Source: CAZJNX01 sp964547415
Lineage (GTDB): Bacteria > Pseudomonadota > Alphaproteobacteria > Rhizobiales > Amorphaceae
Direction: 5' to 3'
NCBI GenBank assembly: GCA_964547415.1
Contig: CAZJNX010000195.1
Span: forward strand, 1-8,938
DNA: 8,938 nucleotides
The notes beneath the pieces are model-generated. The model saw only the letters and a program-made list of their open reading frames with translations. It had not been told where the DNA came from and ran no database searches. The translations under genes were made by a program, and so were the position numbers. Positions 6,064 to 8,938 of the stretch are shown here, piece after piece; the stretch's first letter is position 1; the number at the start of each line of letters is the position of its first letter.

Positions 6064-6217
6064 CAGAAGAAACTTCGCTTTCCGTTCATCTTCCGCTAAC
6101 CTCCTTCAAGCTGCTTTCAGGTGCCGTGGGGCGCGTCGGGGGATGCACCGCAGGGAACCCGCCGGCAGCTCGCGAATTGACTGTTGCATCTGGGGATCAC
6201 AACCGGGTTTTGGGTAG

Positions 6218-6877
6218 ATGAATCAGTACGTTAAGATGCTCTTCGCAGCCATCGTCGGGTTCGGCGCCGTCGCGGTTGCGGGTTCGCCGGCGGAAGCGCG
6301 GACGGACCGGGCCGAGTGGGTCCGCTACCTGCAGGAGCAAGCGCGGGCCGAGCGCGGGCTCGAGCCGGCCGAACGCCGCCAGATGCGCGTCGCTGCCGTC
6401 CAGTCCGGTACGCCCCGCACCGCCCGGCGCATGGACCCGCAGTTCCTCCCCACGGTCGTGCCGTTCTCCGGCTACAGCCCCGGCACCATCGTGATCGACA
6501 CCTCCAAGAAGTTCCTCTACCTCGTCGAGCCGGGCGGCAAGGCGCGCCGCTACGGCGTCGGCGTCGGCCGGCCCGGCTTCCAGTGGGCGGGGACCCACCG
6601 CATCACCCGCAAGGCCGAGTGGCCCGGCTGGACCCCGCCGCCGCAGATGCGCAAGCGCCAGCCGGAGTTGCCCGCCTACATGGAAGGCGGTCCGGACAAC
6701 CCGCTCGGCGCGCGCGCCCTCTACCTCGGCTCCACCCTCTACCGGGTCCACGGCTCCAACGCGCCCTGGACGATCGGGCACGAGGTCTCCTCCGGCTGCA
6801 TCCGCATGCGCAACGAGGACGTGATCGACCTCTACCAGCGCGTCGGCGTCGGCACCCGCGTGGTCGTCAAGCGCTGA
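6218..6877 (+). CDS. Periplasmic L,D-transpeptidase (YkuD domain)
   Basis: This exported enzyme makes 3-3 peptidoglycan cross-links or attaches proteins to peptidoglycan, using a catalytic Cys. The 219-residue protein has a signal peptide (MNQYVK, hydrophobic core 7-21, cleavage after AEA at 27), a polar linker with basic residues (28-75), and a YkuD domain from about 83 to the end. The active-site signature is complete: His178 in VHGSN, then GHEVSSGCIRMRNEDV with Ser192, Cys194 and Arg196. The RKAEWPGWTPPPQM segment is typical of the alphaproteobacterial ErfK/YbiS/YcfS/YnhG-like members. The ATG at 6218 has only a weak GGGT upstream but gives a clean signal peptide. It is a single gene closed by the hairpin at 6928-6961. 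Which reaction it carries out (cross-linking or outer-membrane-protein tethering) is not decidable here. Confidence 0.94.
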   Translation: MNQYVKMLFAAIVGFGAVAVAGSPAEARTDRAEWVRYLQEQARAERGLEPAERRQMRVAAVQSGTPRTARRMDPQFLPTVVPFSGYSPGTIVIDTSKKFLYLVEPGGKARRYGVGVGRPGFQWAGTHRITRKAEWPGWTPPPQMRKRQPELPAYMEGGPDNPLGARALYLGSTLYRVHGSNAPWTIGHEVSSGCIRMRNEDVIDLYQRVGVGTRVVVKR

Positions 6878-6927
6878 CCCGCGACCGACCGGTCCGGCGC
6901 GCAGCGCTCCGGGCCACCGCGAACCGC

Positions 6928-6961
6928 GAAAGGGCCGCACGCACCCCGCGTCGGCCCTTTC
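6928..6961. terminator. Hairpin terminator between convergent genes
   Basis: A perfect 10-bp stem, GAAAGGGCCG (6928-6937) with CGGCCCTTTC (6952-6961), is extended by ACGC/GCGT after a one-base bulge, with the loop ACCCC. It lies 51 bp after the transpeptidase stop and 36 bp beyond the end of the minus-strand unit, so it can serve both. The A and T runs inside the stem give CCCTTTC at the 3' edge on both strands; there is no longer T tract. Confidence 0.75.
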
Positions 6962-6996
6962 CTGTCGTCCGTCGGCCGCACGATGCGGCGCCCCCT

Positions 6997-7158
6997 TCAG
7001 GTCGGACGCACCATCAGGACCATCGCGAACAGCGCGAACGCCACCACGGCGAGTTTCCAGGCATCCTGCCGGCGGGTGAGGCCGGGCAGCCCGATGGGCC
7101 GGATGAGGTGGACCACCATCGCCGCCGCGAAGATGACCCAGATGACCTTGACGAGCAC
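6997..7158 (-). CDS. Small two-helix membrane protein downstream of ytoQ
   Basis: A 53-residue product starts at GTG 7158, 23 nt after the ytoQ stop, with AGGCGG about 8 nt upstream. It has two hydrophobic segments, about 2-19 (LVKVIWVIFAAAMVVHLI) and 33-50 (AWKLAVVAFALFAMVLMV), joined by a short polar turn with RPIGLPGLTRRQD. The charged loop between two helices suggests a hairpin in the inner membrane. I recognise no named family. The frame stays open far upstream, but that part is antisense to other genes and has no membrane-like character. The short gap to ytoQ suggests one transcript. It is too short for common length cut-offs and easily missed. Confidence 0.7.
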   Translation of the reverse strand: MLVKVIWVIFAAAMVVHLIRPIGLPGLTRRQDAWKLAVVAFALFAMVLMVRPT

Positions 7159-7181
7159 CGCCGGTCCGCCTGCCCGGCCCG

Positions 7182-7661
7182 CTACTCGGCCGCCGTCCGC
7201 GCCGCGCGCTCGGGAAGGCGCCCGGTCGTGACGTAGACGAGGAGGTCCACCGCCTCCTCCGGGGTCTCGCACGTGGCGAGCGCCGCCCCGTCCACCTCCT
7301 TGAGCGCGTGGGTATGCTCTGGCGGATGGATGACGACGAGGGGCGTGCCGAGGGCGGCCGCGTAGCCCGCGTCGAACGCCGCGTTCCACTGCCGGTACTT
7401 CTCGCCGAAGCGCACGATCACGAGGTCCGCCTCCTCGATCAGCTTTCGCGTGCGGATCGCGTTCACCTTCGCGCCCTTGTGGTCCTTCCAGAACGGCTTG
7501 TCCTCCGCCCCAAGGATGGCCACGCCGCAGTCGTCGGAGGCGGCATGGTCCGTCACGGGCGCCGTGAAGGTGACGGCGAGGCCCTTCGCCCGCGCGCCGC
7601 TCTCGATCCGCTCCCGCCAGTCGGTGTGGATCTCGCCGGAAAGATAGACCGTCCAGTCCAT
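7182..7661 (-). CDS. ytoQ: YtoQ family protein (nucleoside 2-deoxyribosyltransferase-like fold)
   Basis: The 159-residue protein matches Bacillus subtilis YtoQ along its length: VYLSGEIHTDWRE at the start, RTRKLIEEADLVIVRFGEKYRQWN (from about 70), AFDAGYAAALGTPLVVIHP, and HALKEV near the end. The fold is related to nucleoside 2-deoxyribosyltransferases, and Asp97 in AFDAGYA sits about where those enzymes carry their acidic residue, but the function of YtoQ proteins is unknown. The protein is predicted to be cytoplasmic. The ATG at 7661 has GAGAAGG 4 nt upstream on its strand; the longer frame to 7805 reads antisense through the divergent gene's leader and is not protein-like. The C-terminal ten residues (RLPERAARTAAE) go beyond the B. 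subtilis protein. It heads a likely two-gene unit with the 53-aa membrane protein. Confidence 0.92.
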   Translation of the reverse strand: MDWTVYLSGEIHTDWRERIESGARAKGLAVTFTAPVTDHAASDDCGVAILGAEDKPFWKDHKGAKVNAIRTRKLIEEADLVIVRFGEKYRQWNAAFDAGYAAALGTPLVVIHPPEHTHALKEVDGAALATCETPEEAVDLLVYVTTGRLPERAARTAAE

Positions 7662-7681
7662 CGCCTTCTCTCCCGTTCCGC

Positions 7682-7705
7682 GCCGGCCGTTCCCGGAACG
7701 CCGGC
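7682..7705. promoter_or_regulatory. Dyad in the divergent ytoQ / small exported protein region
   Basis: CGTTCC-c-GGAACG (7688-7700) is a perfect 6-bp inverted repeat around one base, flanked by GCCGG (7682-7686) and CCGGC (7701-7705) with a one-base offset on the left. It lies 20 bp upstream of the ytoQ ATG and 80 bp from the other start. It could be an operator for either gene or a hairpin in the ytoQ leader. Confidence 0.35.
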
Positions 7706-7785
7706 CTCGCCCCCTCGTTGACACCGTCCGCGCCCCGGGGCAACCGGGAGGCGGTCCCTGCACGGTCGGCGCGAGGAGGCGTTCC

Positions 7786-8082
7786 ATGACCATTCCGACG
7801 GGCATCGCGGCTTCCCTCGCCCTTGCCGGCTCGCTCGTCCTCGTCGCGGCGCCAGCGGCCGCCCAGCGGGGCGATACGGCCCTGTCCTACCAGGGCGGCG
7901 TCGTCTACGACGACGACCTCGTCCCCGGCCGCGGCCTCGACAGCCCCTTCCTCATCGAGGAGCGCGAGGCCCCCGCCGCGGCCACCGAGCCCGCGCCCCT
8001 CGTCGATCGCCAGCGGATCGACGAGGCCGCAGAGGCCGCGCGCGAGGCCCGGGATCGACCGGTCGGCCGCGAACAGCAGTGA
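7786..8082 (+). CDS. Small exported hypothetical protein (98 aa)
   Basis: The 98-residue product starts with a signal peptide: short N-region, hydrophobic core from about 7 to 21, and a likely cleavage after AAA (APAAA-QRGD, residue 26). The mature 72 residues are acidic and Ala/Glu/Arg-rich, with a Tyr-rich start (SYQGGVVYDDDLV) and a likely helix RIDEAAEAAREARDR at the C-terminus. There is no Cys, so it is not a lipoprotein. A strong ribosome-binding site (GAGGAGG, about 6 nt before the ATG) supports translation. I recognise no family. It is divergent from ytoQ and followed by a weak hairpin with a T run. Confidence 0.7.
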   Translation: MTIPTGIAASLALAGSLVLVAAPAAAQRGDTALSYQGGVVYDDDLVPGRGLDSPFLIEEREAPAAATEPAPLVDRQRIDEAAEAAREARDRPVGREQQ

Positions 8083-8114
8083 CGTCCCGCCGTTTCCCGG
8101 ACGTTCCGCTTTTT
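8081..8114 (+). terminator. Weak hairpin plus T run after the small exported protein gene
   Basis: ACGTCC (8082-8087) pairs with GGACGT (8099-8104), with G8081 adding a wobble pair, and a TTTTT run at 8110-8114 follows after five bases. The short stem and gap make it a weak intrinsic terminator candidate. Confidence 0.35.
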
Positions 8115-8180
8115 CGCCGCAAGCCGGCGAGACCGTCATCAAGATGAGACTTGCCTTCGGCATCAATGTGGTCCGACATC

Positions 8181-8199
8181 CGCCACGGCGGCCGTGGCG
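8181..8199. promoter_or_regulatory. 19-bp perfect palindrome upstream of the RTX gene
   Basis: CGCCACGGC-g-GCCGTGGCG is a perfect inverted repeat with 9-bp arms and a one-base centre, in the 205-bp gap 8083-8287 and 88 bp before the RTX start. This size and symmetry fit a dimeric regulator's operator; as RNA the loop would be small. The rest of the gap shows only a stray TTGACA (8227-8232) without a -10 partner. Confidence 0.45.
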
Positions 8200-8287
8200 A
8201 TCGTCGGGACCTCCGCCTCACCACCTTTGACAGCGGCGGACATACCGGCAACGCGCCAGTGGCCTGTCCAACGAGGATGTTTCGGTC

Positions 8288-8938
8288 GTGGAACCCAAGC
8301 TCATCTCACTGCTTTTCCGTCAGCCCGCGGATGCGGACCTCCTGCTGAACCTTCTCAACGTCGGTTACACGCCCAGCGCCGACGTGAACGGCGACCGGAT
8401 CGTCGTCACCCTTTCCGGAAACAGCCCTGGTCTCGGCGAGGTGGAACTCGCGATCAGGGGTACCGGCGGGCTCGTTGGCGACGTCCCGACGCCGGATACC
8501 ATCTTCGAGCGGATCGACTTCGGCGTCGGCGGCGCGCCCTACCTGTCCATGCGGGGTCTGGACGCCGACATCTCGATCTGGGATCCCATGCTGCAGGCGA
8601 TCATCGCCGGCCCGCCGGAAAGCTTCCTCGTCGGCGCCGACATCCTCCTCAACCAGTACCGGTTCGACGTGCGCGGCTCCAACGACGGCGACGGGCTGTT
8701 CGGCAGCAACAACGACGACAACTTCATCGGCCGCAACGGCGCCGACTCGATCGACGGCGGCGAGGGCGACGACACCGTGCGGGCCGGGCGCGACGACGAC
8801 GAGATCGAGGGCGGCCCCGGCGCGGACGTCCTGCGCGGGCAGAACGGCAACGACGACATGTCGGGCGGTGACGGCAACGACGCCATGGCCGGGCAGGGGG
8901 GCGCCGACTCCATGGCCGGCGGCGAGGGCGACGACACC
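8288..8938 (+). CDS. RTX-type calcium-binding repeat protein (3' end missing)
   Basis: The frame is open from a stop at 8228-8230 and runs off the window, giving at least 217 residues. The best start is GTG 8288 with GAGGA (8273-8277) upstream; no ATG lies in frame before residue 88. Residues 1-130 form a non-repeat domain with a Gly-rich strand pattern (VVTLSGNSPG, VELAIRGTGG, IDFGVGG) that resembles the N-terminal modules of other alphaproteobacterial RTX proteins. From about 130 come nonapeptide repeats of the GGxGxDxux type: DGGEGDDTV, RAGRDDDEI, EGGPGADVL, RGQNGNDDM, SGGDGNDAM, AGQGGADSM, AGGEGDDT. Such repeats fold into a calcium-bound parallel beta-roll, and the proteins are usually exported by type I secretion through a C-terminal signal, which is not visible here. 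Whether it is a toxin, protease or surface protein is unknown. Confidence 0.9.
   Translation, partial: MEPKLISLLFRQPADADLLLNLLNVGYTPSADVNGDRIVVTLSGNSPGLGEVELAIRGTGGLVGDVPTPDTIFERIDFGVGGAPYLSMRGLDADISIWDPMLQAIIAGPPESFLVGADILLNQYRFDVRGSNDGDGLFGSNNDDNFIGRNGADSIDGGEGDDTVRAGRDDDEIEGGPGADVLRGQNGNDDMSGGDGNDAMAGQGGADSMAGGEGDDT

Noticed and set aside
7718..7746. Consensus -35 TTGACA before the small exported protein gene
   Set aside because: At 17-bp spacing the -10 position reads CAACCG, which is not a recognisable -10, so I do not call a promoter.
8227..8255. TTGACA upstream of the RTX gene
   Set aside because: No acceptable -10 at 16-18 bp spacing; it also overlaps the stop that opens the RTX frame.
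8151..8348. 65-codon ORF upstream of and overlapping the RTX start
   Set aside because: It spans the 19-bp palindrome and overlaps the RTX frame; it has no clear ribosome-binding site and no protein-like features.
8194..8871. 225-codon plus-strand ORF over the RTX gene
   Set aside because: It is a frame-shifted, Arg-rich reading of the RTX repeats; the GTG 8288 frame gives clean GGxGxD nonapeptides.

Overview
The window is very GC-rich (well above 70% by eye), tightly packed, and every recognisable protein has its closest feel in Alphaproteobacteria: an acyl-homoserine-lactone (AHL) synthase with a LuxR-type receptor, a DUF2927 secreted protein, a YtoQ protein, a periplasmic L,D-transpeptidase and an RTX (calcium-binding) protein. 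Rhodobacterales or Hyphomicrobiales are the likeliest orders; the sequence alone does not settle this. No tRNA, rRNA, CRISPR array, insertion sequence or phage gene is visible.

Layout. 1-1089 (+) is the C-terminal part of a D-2-hydroxyglutarate-dehydrogenase-type flavoprotein. A 184-bp gap with a 13-bp inverted repeat and a strong dyad next to the start codon leads to a luxI-type synthase (1274-1918, +). A possible 53-codon ORF (1929-2090, +) follows with a perfect Shine-Dalgarno and runs antisense into the 3' end of a convergent luxR-type regulator (1991-2911, -), so the two core quorum-sensing genes face each other tail to tail. Next come a 79-aa orphan ORF (3068-3307, +), a 130-nt gap made almost wholly of tandem stem-loops, and a HisC-like aminotransferase that most likely starts at a TTG (3438-4583, +). 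A short DksA/TraR-type zinc-finger gene (4608-4949, -) converges on it and is divergent from a secreted DUF2927 gene (5150-5977, +).

A 240-bp gap with an unusually AT-rich stretch precedes a secreted L,D-transpeptidase (6218-6877, +), which ends at a clear hairpin. Facing it is a two-gene minus-strand unit, ytoQ (7182-7661) and a 53-aa membrane protein (6997-7158). Divergent from ytoQ is a small exported protein (7786-8082, +). The window closes with the start of an RTX repeat protein (8288-8938, +) that runs off the end and has a 19-bp dyad upstream.

Function. The only group with an evident joint role is the quorum-sensing locus: LuxI makes the signal, LuxR senses it, and the dyad at the luxI start is a plausible feedback site. 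The other genes look like ordinary accessory or housekeeping genes (envelope, transcription modulation, metabolism). No wholly new system stands out. The best candidates for new biology are the luxI dyad, the coupled small ORF downstream of luxI, and the structured leader before the aminotransferase.
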